Positions 1 to 12,743 are shown, counted from the stretch's first letter. The stretch is 64,000 nucleotides of DNA from Chenopodium formosanum (GCA_024500155.1 CM044857.1:40814001-40878000), one strand, 5' to 3'. Program-made: numbers and translations. The notes: generated by a model from the letters alone, not told the origin.

Positions 1-50
1 AATTTTTTCTTTTCTAACTCTTATGAATTCATCAGCATATTGCTGCGCAG

Positions 51-1368
51 AAAGAACTTCCCAAACCAAATTGTGCTTCATATCTAATCGAAGGGCTCCT
101 ACAGAAGAAGAAAAGAATAGAGCTTTGGAAAAGGCTGAACGATATATTAAGAGGGAGAACAAGATTCCAAGCCCGCCTATGTTCCAGATAACCTTGCTGC
201 CTTCACATGTTTGCAGGAAATTTAGGCTGGTTTGTTTTCCTTTCTATACCCTTTAGTTCTTTCAATCTTTCTAATTCAATTTCTTGTTTATGCAATTGCG
301 AGTGTTTTATTACTCTGTTTAAAAGTAGTTGCAACTCAAACTTCTAGTTAGTTTTACTAGTTTCCCAACCTCAAAAATTCTTATCGTAGTTCAGATGTGC
401 AACATCTGATCTTGTCTTGTTTCTTATGCTGGGAATCTTAGATTCTTAGATGATTTCCTAAACTAAAAAGGGCGAAGAAAAATTAATAATACAAAATTTA
501 CTTGGTTCGGTTTATGTGACCTATATCTTAGTGTGGAGAAGGTCTATAAATCTACCCTTTTGCATCTTTGTATGTGACTGCGGTTTTGTACAAGAAGAGG
601 TTTACTTATTAAGACAAGCTAATGCCCGTAAACTCATTAACAAGTTGCCAATGTTGAAAGGCTTCAGCCATGTTAGAAGGACTATGCTACATTTGTCCGT
701 TTGGTAATCTATCCACTAGATAAACAGGTTAAAAGTGTTCTAAATTGTTGAGTTGGACTTCACTACGTTTTATGTGTATATTAGTGCGTTACTAACCTCA
801 GTGAAGACAAATATTCTTTGTTTCTCATATACATTATTTTCACGGTTTTGATATGCTATAATTTACTTTTTTTTTTTTTAATGCATCAATTTGACTTTTA
901 CACTATTCATACATCATGTTTGACTTAATTTCTTTGCCATCTTAAAATAAATAAATGTTATTATATAATGTATTATTAACTTCGTCACAATATCTACTTT
1001 AATATTATAATTTTTACTAATAGACAATTAAAGATATTAATCGTCACAATGTCTATAAGTGGATGTGTAAGCAGACTATCCCAAAGAAATGGGCAATAGA
1101 GCATATGGTCCATGGCCCTCAGGACGTGAAGCTGCAGGTCGGAGACCGAAGCTGGATTGTTGGATACAGATTGAACAAGTATCATGATAACGTTCTTCAC
1201 TACCTCGATCCAAACTGGCAGAAATTTGTGTTTGACAATAATTTGGAGGAGCGCGATACGTGTGTGTCCGAGCTGATTCAAAAAGGGCCCTTATCCTTCT
1301 TTAACGTCTACATATTTCGTGCCATTGATGAAATTGTTCCCTTGACACGGTCAAATTACAGAGCTTAA
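51..1368 (+). CDS. B3-domain (REM-type) DNA-binding protein, 3' part
   Basis: This is the C-terminal portion of a plant B3-domain protein of the REM type, expected to bind DNA in the nucleus. Two exons are visible: 51-229, after an acceptor ending GCAG at 50, and 1075-1368, after GTAAGCAG; the stop is TAA at 1366-1368. The intervening 845-bp intron is phase 0. Joining the exons links LPSHVCRKFRL to TIPKKWAIEHM, which reads as the start of a B3 fold. The second exon continues with the VGDRSWIVGYRL strand region and ends in the helix-and-strand segment FNVYIFRAI. An acidic-to-basic lead-in (EEEKNRALEKAERYIKREN), typical of REM proteins, precedes the domain. The 5' exons lie left of the window, so the number of B3 domains and the start are unknown. 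The family assignment is good; no orthologue is named. Confidence 0.8.
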
Positions 1369-2049
1369 GCTGATTGAAGTCAAGTATGATAACAATGAAG
1401 ATCGAATCACAAAAACAAGTACTCCGTAGTTGCTAGATAGCTAAGCTTGTTTGAACTTTTACTACTAATTTAGATGGTTTAATTTGTATAATTTGGTGCT
1501 TAGAACTTAGAAGTTGCCCTAGAAAATATTTGAGCAGGAATTAAGGCAAACCAGCACTTTATTGAATGTATTGATCTTGTTTGTGCATGTATGATATTTA
1601 GACTTGGAGCAACACCTCTGTTATTTGATCCTATTAAATTGAGTTTTTATGATTTGGAAAATGATTAAATGAACTTTTTTTTAATGATTATTTGTAATGA
1701 TCCTTATAGATAGAATAAAGGAAGCATGGACATTTTACACAAAAACACATTACTCAGCTCTCTCTATCCCCTTGTTTGCTCTTAGGGGTGTATTTACTAT
1801 TTTGTACAAAAAATTTGGTTGGATAGAGTTGACGGGAGTGAAACTTAGTGGGATCAAAGGTAGTGAACGTACGAAAAAAGTAATGAACCTTACTTATGAT
1901 TTATAGTATGAGTTAAATTCGGAAGGACAATTTAAATCATGATAATTTCAAGGATTGGAGACGCGAGAGAGTAGAGAATAAAATTGAGGAGGGTCATTAC
2001 TAATTAGTGCTTGTTTGATTTACCTTTAAAAATGAGGGAAATGAAAATT
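1369..2049. other. Intergenic, downstream of the B3 gene
   Basis: AT-rich sequence with no gene I can support. An open frame at 1697-1906 has no recognisable motif and lies in non-coding-like sequence that runs into the transposon at 2058. Confidence 0.5.
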
Positions 2050-2057
2050 CATGAGAA

Positions 2058-2366
2058 CAGTGGCGGAACCAAAGGGGGGCTGACGTGGGCCATGGCCTCT
2101 CCCTTGGTTTTGGTTATGTATTAAACGTTGCTTCTAATTTTTTTTTTAAGTTTTTATTTAATTTATGTTAAGCGTGTCATAGTTCAGTTGGTAATAGAGT
2201 AATTAGATATATTTTAGAGGTCTTAGGTTGAAAGTTTGCTCCTAACATTTTTTTTTTATTTATTTAATTTATCTCCTCACAATTTCAATATTATATGTGT
2301 GCGCAAGATAATAATACATATATTATGTTTGGCCCTCCTAATAAAAAAATTCTGACTCCGCCCTTA
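2058..2366. mobile_element. Tip100-type hAT MITE (309 bp)
   Basis: The left end CAGTGGCGGAACCA and the inverted right end (reading TAAGGGCGGAGTCA on the opposite strand) share the GGCGGA core of Tip100-like hAT elements. Flanking 8-bp target-site duplications are catgagaa (2050-2057) and catgggaa (2367-2374), with one mismatch. Eight bases is the length expected for hAT elements. There is no transposase, so the element is non-autonomous. A tRNA-like segment lies inside it at about 2173-2246. Confidence 0.8.
2173..2246 (+). repeat. tRNA-like (SINE-like) segment inside the hAT MITE
   Basis: The segment has an A-box-like TAGTTCAGTTGGT at about 2180-2192 and, roughly 35 bases later, a degenerate B-box-like AGGTTGAAAGTTTGCTCC. 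This is the spacing and order of a tRNA or tRNA-derived SINE head. The B box and the acceptor stem are decayed, so it is not a functional tRNA gene. Confidence 0.5.
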
Positions 2367-2599
2367 CATGGGAATTTACAAACGATGTAGTTGTTTGGTT
2401 AACAACAAAATGTAAAAATTGAGGAATTGAAAATTCTTGCGAATTATGATTTCCTACAAAACATGGAAAGGTAATTAACTATCTCACCCTTGGTCATTCA
2501 AAATTCTCATAAGTTATGAATTTTTATTTTTATTTTTATTTTTTTTTATTTTTTTTGTGTTTAGAGAGCCACTAGAGCAATGATGAGAATCAATCCCTA

Positions 2600-2829
2600 T
2601 GATCCCTAGAACGAGAGAAGCTTTAACTTGAGCTATCCCTTACCGAAAAAGCTACACATACATTGAATGTATGTGGCTCTCACATACATTATGACAAGAA
2701 ATCATTTTATTAGTTGTTTTAATGGGGCCCAAAATCCACTAATTTTGATAATTCATTCAAATTTGAATAAAATTTCAAATTAACCTAAGGTTTGAATTTC
2801 AAATTAATTGTCATTTCCAATGTAATTAA

Positions 2830-2832
<3 letters not shown>
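2600..2832 (-). repeat. ACATACATT palindrome family, copy 1
   Basis: This stretch is homologous, in inverted orientation, to 20165-20413. Shared blocks are CCGAAAAAGCTACACATACATT, a GGGGCCCAA block, and the CATTCAAATTTGAAT and TTGAATTTCAAATT runs. It contains a perfect 21-bp palindrome at 2655-2675 (half-site CACATACATT) followed by a further CACATACATT at 2681-2690. It is probably a non-autonomous transposon, but I could not define both ends. Confidence 0.6.

Positions 2833-2909
<77 letters not shown>
2833..2909. repeat. (TA)n microsatellite
   Basis: Uninterrupted TA dinucleotide repeat of about 38 units, abutting the right side of the ACATACATT-family copy. Confidence 0.95.
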
Positions 2910-2912
<3 letters not shown>

Positions 2913-3103
2913 TATTTCAAATATAACATCAGCCCTTTATAGTTTATACTTCAGATTTATGAAAATGACAGTTAATCCTGCGGTGCATTAGTCATGTCAA
3001 AGATTAAATGTCTAAATGATGACATAGCATCTCTTAAGACTAACTAATAAAAATATCAGACAATGAACGATGTAATTAGTTTATTTAGGAAATTAACAAC
3101 TTG

Positions 3104-3106
<3 letters not shown>

Positions 3107-3159
<53 letters not shown>
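3107..3159. repeat. Poly-T tract of 53 bases
   Basis: A homopolymer of 53 T. It could be the poly-A tail of a retroposed sequence on the - strand, extending from 3160 rightwards, but I see no flanking duplication that proves this. Confidence 0.9.
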
Positions 3160-3161
<2 letters not shown>

Positions 3162-3849
3162 GGCAAGCAAAGCAAAGTAGCTTAATTCAAGGACAAAATG
3201 TACATCAAAACATATGGGTAAATCTCACAAGGACAATGATTTATGGTAAACAATGGTAATAATCGTTGTTTACCTTAGAATATCAAGAAATTTTGAGTTC
3301 AATAAGTTTCTGAATTTTCGATAATCAACAAGAGCTATTAATGTGGATAATCAAGTTATTAATGTTTACCTCACAAGCTTAACTTCAAACATATAATCAA
3401 ACATACAACCTCTTACATTAATAGCTTTGACAATGCATAATAGCTTGTATGTTTACCTCATACATTAATAACTTAATTGTCCACATTAATAGTTTGTATG
3501 TTTGATTATTGAGGTGAAATTTCTATTTTAAGGTGTGTCAATGCATAACTTCAAACATTAACAATCAAACATTAATAATCAAACATACAACCTCGCACAT
3601 TAATAGCTTGTTGGGCGCCATTAACGGTGAAATTCAATAATTATTAAAGTAACAAAAGTAATCAAAGTCGTATTCGTTAGTAAAAAAAAATGGAGAGTCA
3701 ATGACCTCAACAATGGTTGAAAAAGATAAAAGGTCGGCAAAAATGGCAAAAAAAATCCCGATAATATAAAACACTTTAACTTACTAATTTATTTAGTAAC
3801 ACAAGCAGTTATGTTTGGTAACCAAATATAAGAGACGTAGCACTACTTA
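3160..3849. other. Non-coding, internally repetitive
   Basis: No gene seen. Between about 3340 and 3620, short phrases built on 'acattaatagctt', 'aatcaaacatacaacctc' and 'tgtatgtttgatt' recur in both orientations, so this is scrambled direct and inverted repeat sequence. Confidence 0.5.
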
Positions 3850-4036
3850 GGGCCTATTCACATTTACTGAACTGAACTGAACTGATTGGAGCTGAACTGA
3901 ACTGAGCTGAAATGAATATTTTATGAGAGAGGGAAATTAGGAGCTGAACTGATCGCAGCTGAACTGAATTGAAGTGAACTGAACTGATTGGAGCTGGACT
4001 GAATTGAACTGAAATTAAGTAAATGCGAACAGACCC
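3850..4036. mobile_element. Tourist-like (PIF/Harbinger) MITE, 187 bp
   Basis: The left terminus GGGCCTATTCACATTTAC matches the inverted right terminus GGGTCTGTTCGCATTTAC. The element is flanked by TTA on both sides (3847-3849 and 4037-4039), the 3-bp duplication typical of PIF/Harbinger elements. The interior is made almost entirely of CTGAACTGAA-type short repeats. Confidence 0.8.
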
Positions 4037-4039
4037 TTA

Positions 4040-4930
4040 TTATTAACAAAAAAAAAAAAAAAAAACCCTACAAATGTCGATGTTTATCTTGCAATCTTGA
4101 TTACTAACGATGAACATAAATTTGCACCGATGAAATATTGTCTCTGAGTTCGATCCCTCACAAGAACATGAGTTACCTTTTTTTCAAATTTTATTTGTCT
4201 TTGCTCTCCAATTGATATTTACAAAGATAGTAACAAATATTGTATCCTAAATCTTGTGATGAGTAAGTTATATTTTATAAATACACTTTTGTAGTAACAA
4301 CAAAACCCAAAAAAAATTGTGAACATATAATTATTAGTCATAAATTGATATATTGAATAAAATTCTCAATAATTTTTCAAACTTTGAATACTATACATAG
4401 ACCATAGTTATAACTTTCAAAGTTACCAATTTACCCTTAATAATTGAACTTAATAAAACACATTAATCGTTATAGGAAATAAGATAGCATTATTTTTGTT
4501 TAAATTTTTTTCATGTCCGAGAAAAAGAGGCGACAAGTGTTTAAACTTATAGATGATGTGAAATAGACACAGTCACTGAAAAGTCATAAGAAATAAAGTT
4601 GAATAAGTAAACATATTGTAATCGAGTTTCACATCAATATTAACCATTGATGTGAAAACTGTAAGTATATGATTAGTTGCTGACGATGATGCAATGAAAA
4701 GTAATATATTTTGTTTGCTAAATGTTTATATGGTGAATATCAGAATATCTCACAATGTTGGTTACTAACACGTTGTTCATAAATTGTTACACATTAAATT
4801 TGGTACCGGGTTCGTATCTCATCCTTAATCACAACGGTTTTTTTAGTATAGTTTCCTTAATCACATAATTATATGGTAACAAAAAAATGAAAATATAGTA
4901 TTCGAAACTATATATTTAAGGGTTTTGTTA
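4040..4930. other. Non-coding interval
   Basis: A short poly-A run at about 4049-4068 is followed by AT-rich sequence without a supportable gene. Two weak B-box-like motifs (GAGTTCGATCCCT near 4145 and GGGTTCGTATCTC near 4807) hint at old tRNA-derived SINE debris. No matching A boxes are clear. Confidence 0.4.
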
Positions 4931-5764
4931 TACATAGCCCTAATGGCTATGCATAAGAATCAACAATTTCATATCATTAATTCTATTTTTCTTGTTCTAA
5001 TGAAATCTTATAGTATTATTTAATCCAGAATTAATCCACAATATCATCATCTTCTAGTAAAATACCTTTATCCGAGCTATATGAATGAAATATTTTGAAC
5101 CAATGATGATGGGCAAGGTATAGAAATAGTAGTTTTGTTCGGATGGGAGTACGCAGAATACAAATTAAAAGCATAAAAATAATGATAAACTAAGTTTAAC
5201 TTCTAATAAACGGAATCAGGCGACCACGATGTATAGACAATTTTTTTTTTTAAAAGAAAATTATCTTAGCAGCACACTAATATATTATTGCAGTATTGTC
5301 CACTTGGAATTAAAACTTTTCATGAGGGTAGGTTTAATAGATGATTTGGTTGGAGTCCTTGGTTTAATAGATGGTTTGGTTGCTATATGTTGTTTCTTGG
5401 AAGAATGTAAGTCAAAGATCGATTTGCACGGTATTTATTTTGGATTTTAATACTACTATAATTTTCTTTTTTATAGAGTATATACAATTTTCTACTTTAG
5501 TATGATGTTAGATTGTTAGTGCTTAAATAATTAAATAAAATACAATAGTTTTTATCCCAAGAAAAAAAAAAAGCAAAAATAGCTTTAATGGGTTTATAAA
5601 TGCATTTTCATGGTAATTAATTGTGTAGTTAAGAAAGGTATTAATTATGTTTTTTGGGTGGATTAATTCTGGATTAATAATACTATAAGATTCCATTGTA
5701 ATAAGAAAATATAATTAATGATATGAAATTGCTAATTCTTATGCATAGCCCTAAAGGCTATGGC
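4931..5764. mobile_element. Fold-back element with inverted arms of about 105 bp
   Basis: The left arm (about 4933-5039) and the right arm (about 5659-5763) are inverted copies. Both read ATAGCCYTWAKGGCTATGCATAAGAAT at the outside, then CAATTTCATATCATTAATT, and end inside with ATCCAGAATTAATCCA. The left edge also shares the ATACATAGCC end seen in the copy at 20165-20413. The interior of about 620 bp has one open frame (5229-5450) with no recognisable motif. There is no convincing target-site duplication. Confidence 0.65.
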
Positions 5765-5765
5765 T

Positions 5766-5960
5766 AGGACAGTGATACACATACATTCATTGTATGTGGG
5801 CTCCATATACATTCCCAATGAGATGCTGCCACCTAAGCAAGAGCCAAAAAAAGAAGAGGGAATTTTAGGGGGGAAAAATTCACCCTCATTGGCGCTAACA
5901 AGCTGCTGGAAGCGGGAAAATGGCTGGCCAAATTTCTTGGCGCCTAACTGCAATTAATGC
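5766..5960 (+). repeat. ACATACATT palindrome family, copy 2
   Basis: It contains a 21-bp palindrome at 5778-5798 followed by GGGCTCCATATACATT. The GGCGC boxes at about 5890 and 5940 resemble those beside copy 4 near 21545-21595. It directly adjoins the fold-back element on its left and may be part of the same composite. Confidence 0.55.
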
Positions 5961-7186
5961 ACTAAAATTTTGTTTTTTTTTTTTCATTCTATTATTTTAT
6001 CATTGATGGTATCACAAGATTCACAACCATTAACAGGTTAATATGATAACGTCGCCGTAAAAGATGAACACGACGCCGGAGAAGATGAACAGGACGACGG
6101 TGAAGATTACGGAATCCAACGCCGACAATTGTTACTCAGATGAAGTTATAAGAATTTTTCTGTTCCCGAGCATGTGTATTGGACAAACGAATTCGATTTT
6201 GAACAATCAACAATCCACCATGATCGATTTATTTCTAACATGTGTTTAATTTAATTAAACGAATTTCACTGTTCTTATCTATCTCGCTTTTCCAGATTCA
6301 ACAATTGAGGTTGAACATTCCAGTATATGATATCAATTTAGAAAAAATATACTTTATATTGAATTAATGTCATTCGTTTCTCGTATTAAGATTTCCACGA
6401 ATTTTCGAACTAGATTCTGAACTTGAACAGGTAATTAAATTTCAGTCCTTGCGACTTTCTTGGATGATACAAAGATACATATATAATTAGTAACAATAAC
6501 AATTGTTTAAGTAAAATCATATTTTTCCATTAATCATGTTCAAATTCAAATGTGTTGGATACTAATTAAATCAGTAAAAAAATCCTACACCGACCTTGAT
6601 TATTAACAAAAAAATAATTATTTATATTAGCGTTTACTAGTATGAGTATAGTAAATAACTTTTATATTAGCAAGTTGCAGAATATATACCCTAAACCCCG
6701 AAAACAAATGGACTTGTTAGGTTATGTTATATGTACAGAAATTGACACTTATCAAACAGTTGTTCCTAAATAATCATGTAAAAATCAAATTAATCTTAAA
6801 AAACGACTATAAACGTCATAGCTATCCTTCAATAAGAACTGCTAATAATAGTTATCCTACGCTATATAATAATTATAATAGTACAAGGTTACAAAATTTG
6901 AATTTATAATTCATGGTAGAAAATAGAATATTGGAGTATATTTGCATATATGCTTAAGTAAAACCATATCATTTGATTGATCTTGTAAAAAGTAAATCGT
7001 CTTAGATATAACCTTATTAATTTCGTATTATTCATTTCACATTTATTTGCTACTTAGTAAATTTACCTATCCCAACATGTACTATGTACAAATTAACTGC
7101 TTATACTAGCGTTTTTTAAACTGTAGTACACATGAATGAGATATGTATATATACTCCGTAGCATAGAACAACTTATTATCTCTTAA
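5961..7186. other. Non-coding interval
   Basis: A short stretch around 6050-6110 is rich in GACGACG/GACGCCG triplets and gives an open frame at 6064-6249, but no domain is recognisable. The remainder is AT-rich with no gene seen. Confidence 0.4.
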
Positions 7187-8005
7187 CTAGTTTTTGGCTC
7201 TGGCGATGCTCCGGTCATTGTTTGTAAATAAAAGAAAGTAAAATAATAAGAAGTTAAATATATAGTTTGCTTTATTAGTTTTATAAAAAAAATTAGTTTT
7301 ATAAAAAAAGGCCACTTATATATATTGATAATCTCATGTCCTTAGATTATAACTAGATTTTTTAAAATAATTTTTTTTAATTACTGTGCTAAAATTGGTT
7401 ATATATTTTTATATATATATACATATGTATATACATATATATATACATATGTATATATATATATACATATGTATATACATATATATATACATATGTATAT
7501 ATATATATATACATATGTATATATATACAATACATATATATATATATATATATTATAATGAATTATTTAATTATAAAAGATTTAATAATCTATTACTAAT
7601 TTATTAGATACTAATAAAATTTATATTCTTACATGGCACAATAAGAAAATTATATCCTATGCGGCTCTCTAAAACCTCGGAAAAAAACTCCCCGTTACAT
7701 ACATATATTAGATTTATTACTTTTTGTTTCACGTCCTCGAGAAAAAGGACTCTTAAATAAAGGGGGTGGCCTGGAGGAGCTAAAACTAAAAACAGAAAAG
7801 GAAAAAGTAGAATTGAAGAGGAGAGGTGAAGATGAAGATGAAGTATAAATTTAATGAAAGACGACTTAGAAATAGACTTAAAATATTAATAAATGCAATA
7901 ACACATGCGGTAATTGGATTACAGAATAATATAGAGAAGTGTAATTAAATGGGAACATGTGTCGTTTCTAGTTAGAGGTTTTGATTACTTATAGATATAG
8001 ATAGA
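7187..8005 (-). mobile_element. Helitron-like element (tentative)
   Basis: On the - strand, CTAG at 7190-7187 is followed by T and preceded, about 13 bases upstream, by a GC-rich imperfect hairpin (CCGGAGCATCGCCAGAG). This is the form of a Helitron 3' end. A matching 5' end beginning TCTATCTATATC lies at about 8005. The 3' end is reasonably clear; the 5' end is a guess. A microsatellite occupies part of the interior. Confidence 0.45.
7407..7558. repeat. Compound (AT)n / ATACATATGTAT microsatellite
   Basis: Regularly spaced ACATATGT palindromes sit within (TA)n. The open frame through it is an artefact of the repeat. Confidence 0.9.
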
Positions 8006-8203
8006 TTTAATTTGTTAATTTGATTTCGTTTAACTACTAATACGTAACAATTGATTACAAAGATTTAGAGAGCCCCATTAAGAATATGTAAAAAGTTGTA
8101 GTTTATTTTATCACAATACATATTATTTTGGTAAATACGAAGTACTTCAATTCACATATGCTATTAGATACATAATATTATAGTAACCTAAACGTATTCA
8201 TTG

Positions 8204-8559
<356 letters not shown>

Positions 8560-8682
8560 ATATCAGAGGCTAAAACTACATATGAATGTTGTATTGCAAT
8601 GAGTTGCTACAATATACATAATATTATAGTAACCTAAAATTATTCATTGATATTCACACTTCATACTATTATAAATTTATAC

Positions 8683-8813
<131 letters not shown>

Positions 8814-9112
8814 TAATTTTCAGTAACCATTATTAACTTATAATTGTAATATACTTCGTATCATTCTAGTTAAGTTATTTATAAACAAAAAAATATCTGA
8901 AAATATAGTTGACAAATTTTGATTAAGACGAAAAAATGTATTAGATATAAAATAATGTGTTGTAAAAATATGAAATAATATATAAAGATTGAAATGTATG
9001 AGAAATAAATTTTATTGGTTGTAGGAGATTTGTGATGAATAGTGACATGGGTAATATTTTAGTTAAGGTTCCTCAATTTTAGTATATATACAGTAGATTA
9101 TTGACAGAATAT

Positions 9113-9150
9113 TACTATTATTATTATTATTATTATAATTATTATTATTA

Positions 9151-9186
<36 letters not shown>
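9113..9186. repeat. (ATT)n microsatellite
   Basis: ATT trinucleotide repeats with two interruptions. Confidence 0.9.
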
Positions 9187-9493
9187 GAAAATTAGTTATC
9201 GAAGGGATAATAAAATATACGTTGTTAATCTTCTAATAAATATTGATTTTATATGAATACCTTGTAGTAGAATTATGAATTCTAATAAATAACTATATAA
9301 ACCATTTTTAGAAAAAACAATAAATATGATATATTCTTGTAGTGGAATGTACTTTTTTTTTTAGCTATAAATATTTGTATTGAAGATATGCCAAAATATG
9401 TTAATTTAAGTAATTATATTGTATAAGATTACGAAAGTATTTTTGTATAAGATTTGTTTCCTTAATAATAATATTTTATTCAACAAAAAAAAA

Positions 9494-9547
9494 TACTAAG
9501 GACACACCAGGAGATGACACGTGTCATTGCTGGTGTGTCTTTTAGTA
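9494..9547. repeat. 54-bp near-perfect palindrome centred on a CACGTG core
   Basis: The arms TACTAAGGACACACCAG and CTGGTGTGTCTTTTAGTA flank a perfect TGACACGTGTCA centre. It could be a minimal MITE reduced to its inverted repeats, or a hairpin-forming site. The CACGTG core is a G-box. Confidence 0.75.
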
Positions 9548-9577
9548 TATAGTTATTGATATAAGTATATAGTTATT

Positions 9578-9578
9578 G

Positions 9579-9642
<64 letters not shown>
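9578..9642. repeat. (AT)n with regular AC interruptions
   Basis: Compound AT microsatellite with repeated TATACATATA blocks. Confidence 0.85.
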
Positions 9643-9645
<3 letters not shown>

Positions 9646-9649
9646 GATT

Positions 9650-10600
9650 CTTGCATTTTGAAGTGTCATATTCTCTATGTGTTAAGTTAATAATCTATTT
9701 GTGTTTCTATTTTCTGCATCAACTTTGATTTCTTTTCCTTAGCTATCTTGTGTGAGACTCTAAACAATTTGAGATGCCGAATAAACCGTTGTAATGATTT
9801 TGTTATCACCATGAATTTTTCATATTATGCAACGTTAGGGTTACTTTTAATACTATATTTTAATAGATTGTTCCAATTTGATTAATCCTATTATTTTTGT
9901 TTTAGTGTTTTATCGTCTAATCATTTTATTTTATTTTTTTTACTTGTGTTTATAAACCGATGATCAACCACATACATATCGGTTAAATAATTACATGAAT
10001 AATTTGCTTATAACAACTAAAATAAAAGTATTACGTATTGAATAATATTTAGAGGACATGTTTCAAACTCTTTCTTCATTAAGACATTGTTCACCTACTA
10101 ATTATTTATGTAAGGATACCAATTAAACAAAACATGTTACAAAACAAAACAATTACTTCCATCCGACTGTAATATTTGCTTTAGTCATTTTACTATGGTT
10201 ACCAATTATACCTTTATTGTTACTGTAAAACAATTAAACTTAACATTTTGATAAAAAAAATGTATGTATCCTGTATTTCATGGTGGAATAAAAAAAAATG
10301 CATGAATCAAATTTTGGTTTATGGTTGAATAAAATAAAGACGCACGAGTAATATTGTTTCATACTAGTTTATTTACCAAATCGAATTTAATGATAAATTC
10401 AAATTCATTTCTCGCGTATCTCGTAATGTAACAAAATCCATATAGATCATTTCAACGTAAATATAATCATTCCTTTATAATTCACCAATTCAAACACATG
10501 ACATAGAGAAAAGTAAACGAAAAATTAAACATAACATTCATCATCTACCCATTAGTTAAGGTTCCTTCCACAAACTATAGAATTGTAGTTTATATCATTC
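9650..10600. other. Non-coding interval
   Basis: AT-rich and without a gene, RNA gene or clear transposon end that I can recognise. Confidence 0.4.
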
Positions 10601-10609
10601 CTCCGCACA

Positions 10610-11003
10610 TTAGCATTCTTCCTGCCCATGATAAATAACGATCGTTTTTGATAGTACCACCATGGGAATTAACAAAAAATTGAACCGCTCGATTGAAAAC
10701 TTTGGCCCTCCAGTTTGCTGTAAACCAGCAGCCGTTGCAGTGACGTACTTCCGCAATGGTTGAGTGGATTGCCTGACATTGGAAGAGAGGTCTACATCAG
10801 TATTTCTCAAGTTCGCTCCAGTCAATGTCTTCGTTCCTATTGATTCTGGACCCTGCCTTTTCCTCCCAATGCTTATTGAGGCCTTGGATCTTCAGAAGGT
10901 CAAAGATTCCATTGATTTTAGGATAGATCTCTTCTTCAAATATAACATCCCAGCCTGCAAATGCATCATGATCTGGAATGTATGCTACATGATTCGGCTC
11001 CAT
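10610..11003 (-). pseudogene. Possible degraded coding fragment, unidentified
   Basis: This stretch is less AT-rich than its surroundings. Two overlapping - strand frames look more protein-like than chance: 11003-10797 (begins MEPNHVAYIPDHDAFAGW and ends DIDWSELEKY), then a shifted frame from 10825 down to 10610 (includes TATAAGLQQTGGPKFSIERF). A frameshift near 10,800 would join them. I do not recognise the family. The + strand frame at 10764-11054 is less convincing. It may be a captured or retroposed gene fragment. Confidence 0.3.
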
Positions 11004-12286
11004 GGGGTTGTGTGTACTTATTTAACCAGAGAAAATAACACTGGTGAAAAATAACATAATTTATACACTTCACTATTCGCTTATATAGCAAAAATCTGCA
11101 ACCTTTCGTATTCAATTAGTATTGGTAAATAACCTTGTTAAAATAAAATAATTGGACAAAGTAAACCTATCCGTATTCTGTTAATTAAATGTTGGCTAAT
11201 GTATTTAAATTTTGAAATAATTCATTGCACCTGGTGTTGCATTCAATTGCTACCTATTTTTGAATTTGAGTTATTTGAACTTTTGAATTGCCATTGGCTA
11301 ACTATTTGTATTATATCTGATATTCCTAAAAGACTACTTCGGATTATCCTATTTTTATTTTTATATTTTATATTAAATATATATATATATATATATGACC
11401 CTAATATTTTAAATATATGACCCCCTAATTGCTAAAGACTTATCATTGTGTCAAAATAAAAAAAAATTGAGAAGACTTGTCATTGCTAAATTATCCATTT
11501 TGTATATAACTAATTTAACAAATCAGCATTGCAGGTTACTAATTAAGAACGTTATATATTCTACAGTTATTCAGTCACGTATATAATGTTACCAGTTAAT
11601 GTTCAAGCAAAATGAACAACGATGGAGTGTGTATGGGGGGGGGTGTTGTAAGAGTAATAATATTCGGAGAATAAGAAGGTAAACAATCATCACAATAACA
11701 AGTATTGTAACAAACACAAGTTAAAAATGAAATACCTTTTCTTAATGACCTCTAACACTTTGTTATACGTTTATTAATAATGGGTTTATACCGTTCTTCA
11801 TTATACACATATAAGATATGATTAGCATCGCATATCAATAAGGATTGTATACAAATGAAGACTATTCACTTGACTTATTTACATAAAACGAAATTGAATA
11901 CGACGATTAATTTGTCAAATTAAAGGAATTCATGGATCTAGTGTAAGAAGGATTTTAGTGTAGGAAGGATTTGAGAAGAAATAATAGGTTTATTTCAAAC
12001 TAAAAATCCGTGACATAGAAAGTTGCTCTGAGATGTAAACTAACGGGTTTTAATGCTTTGAAGTTGATCCGTCAACAAAATATATTTCAAATGAATATAA
12101 CAATTGATAAAGACTTATCATTGCTAAATTATCCATTTTATTTATAACTAATTTCAAGAATCAGAAATATCTGTTACTAATTAAAGAACTTATATTTGCT
12201 ACGAATTTTAGTCGCATGTGTATTGTTACTAATTAAAGTACTAACCAGATGAACAAAGACGAGGTGGGGGTAGTAAAATAATAATA

Positions 12287-12325
<39 letters not shown>

Positions 12326-12743
12326 CTAATAAATAAAATAAAATAAAGACTTTTCAGTTAAATTTTGTACATAGAATTAAATTCAAACCAATGATTAATT
12401 TTTCAAAGGAATTCATGGAATCGTAATGCTAGTATAGGAAGGATTTGAGAAGAAATAATAGGTTTATTTCAAACTAAAAATCCGTGACATAGAAAGTTGC
12501 TCTGAGATGTAAACTAACGGGTTTTAACGCTTTGAAGTTGATCCGTCAACAAAATATATTTCAAATGAATATTACAATTGCTAAAGACTTATCATTGCTA
12601 AATTATCCATTTTGTTTATAACTAACGTCAAGAATTAGAATTATCTGTTACTAATTGAAGAACTTATATTTTCTACGAATTTAAGTCGCATGTATATTGT
12701 TACTAATTATAGTACTAACCAAATGAATAAGGACGGGGTGGGG

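Noticed and set aside
2173..2246. Functional tRNA gene
   Set aside because: The boxes are degraded and no acceptor stem pairs; it is kept only as a SINE-like remnant.
7386..7607. Open frame rich in Tyr, Ile and His
   Set aside because: It runs through an ATACATATGTAT microsatellite.
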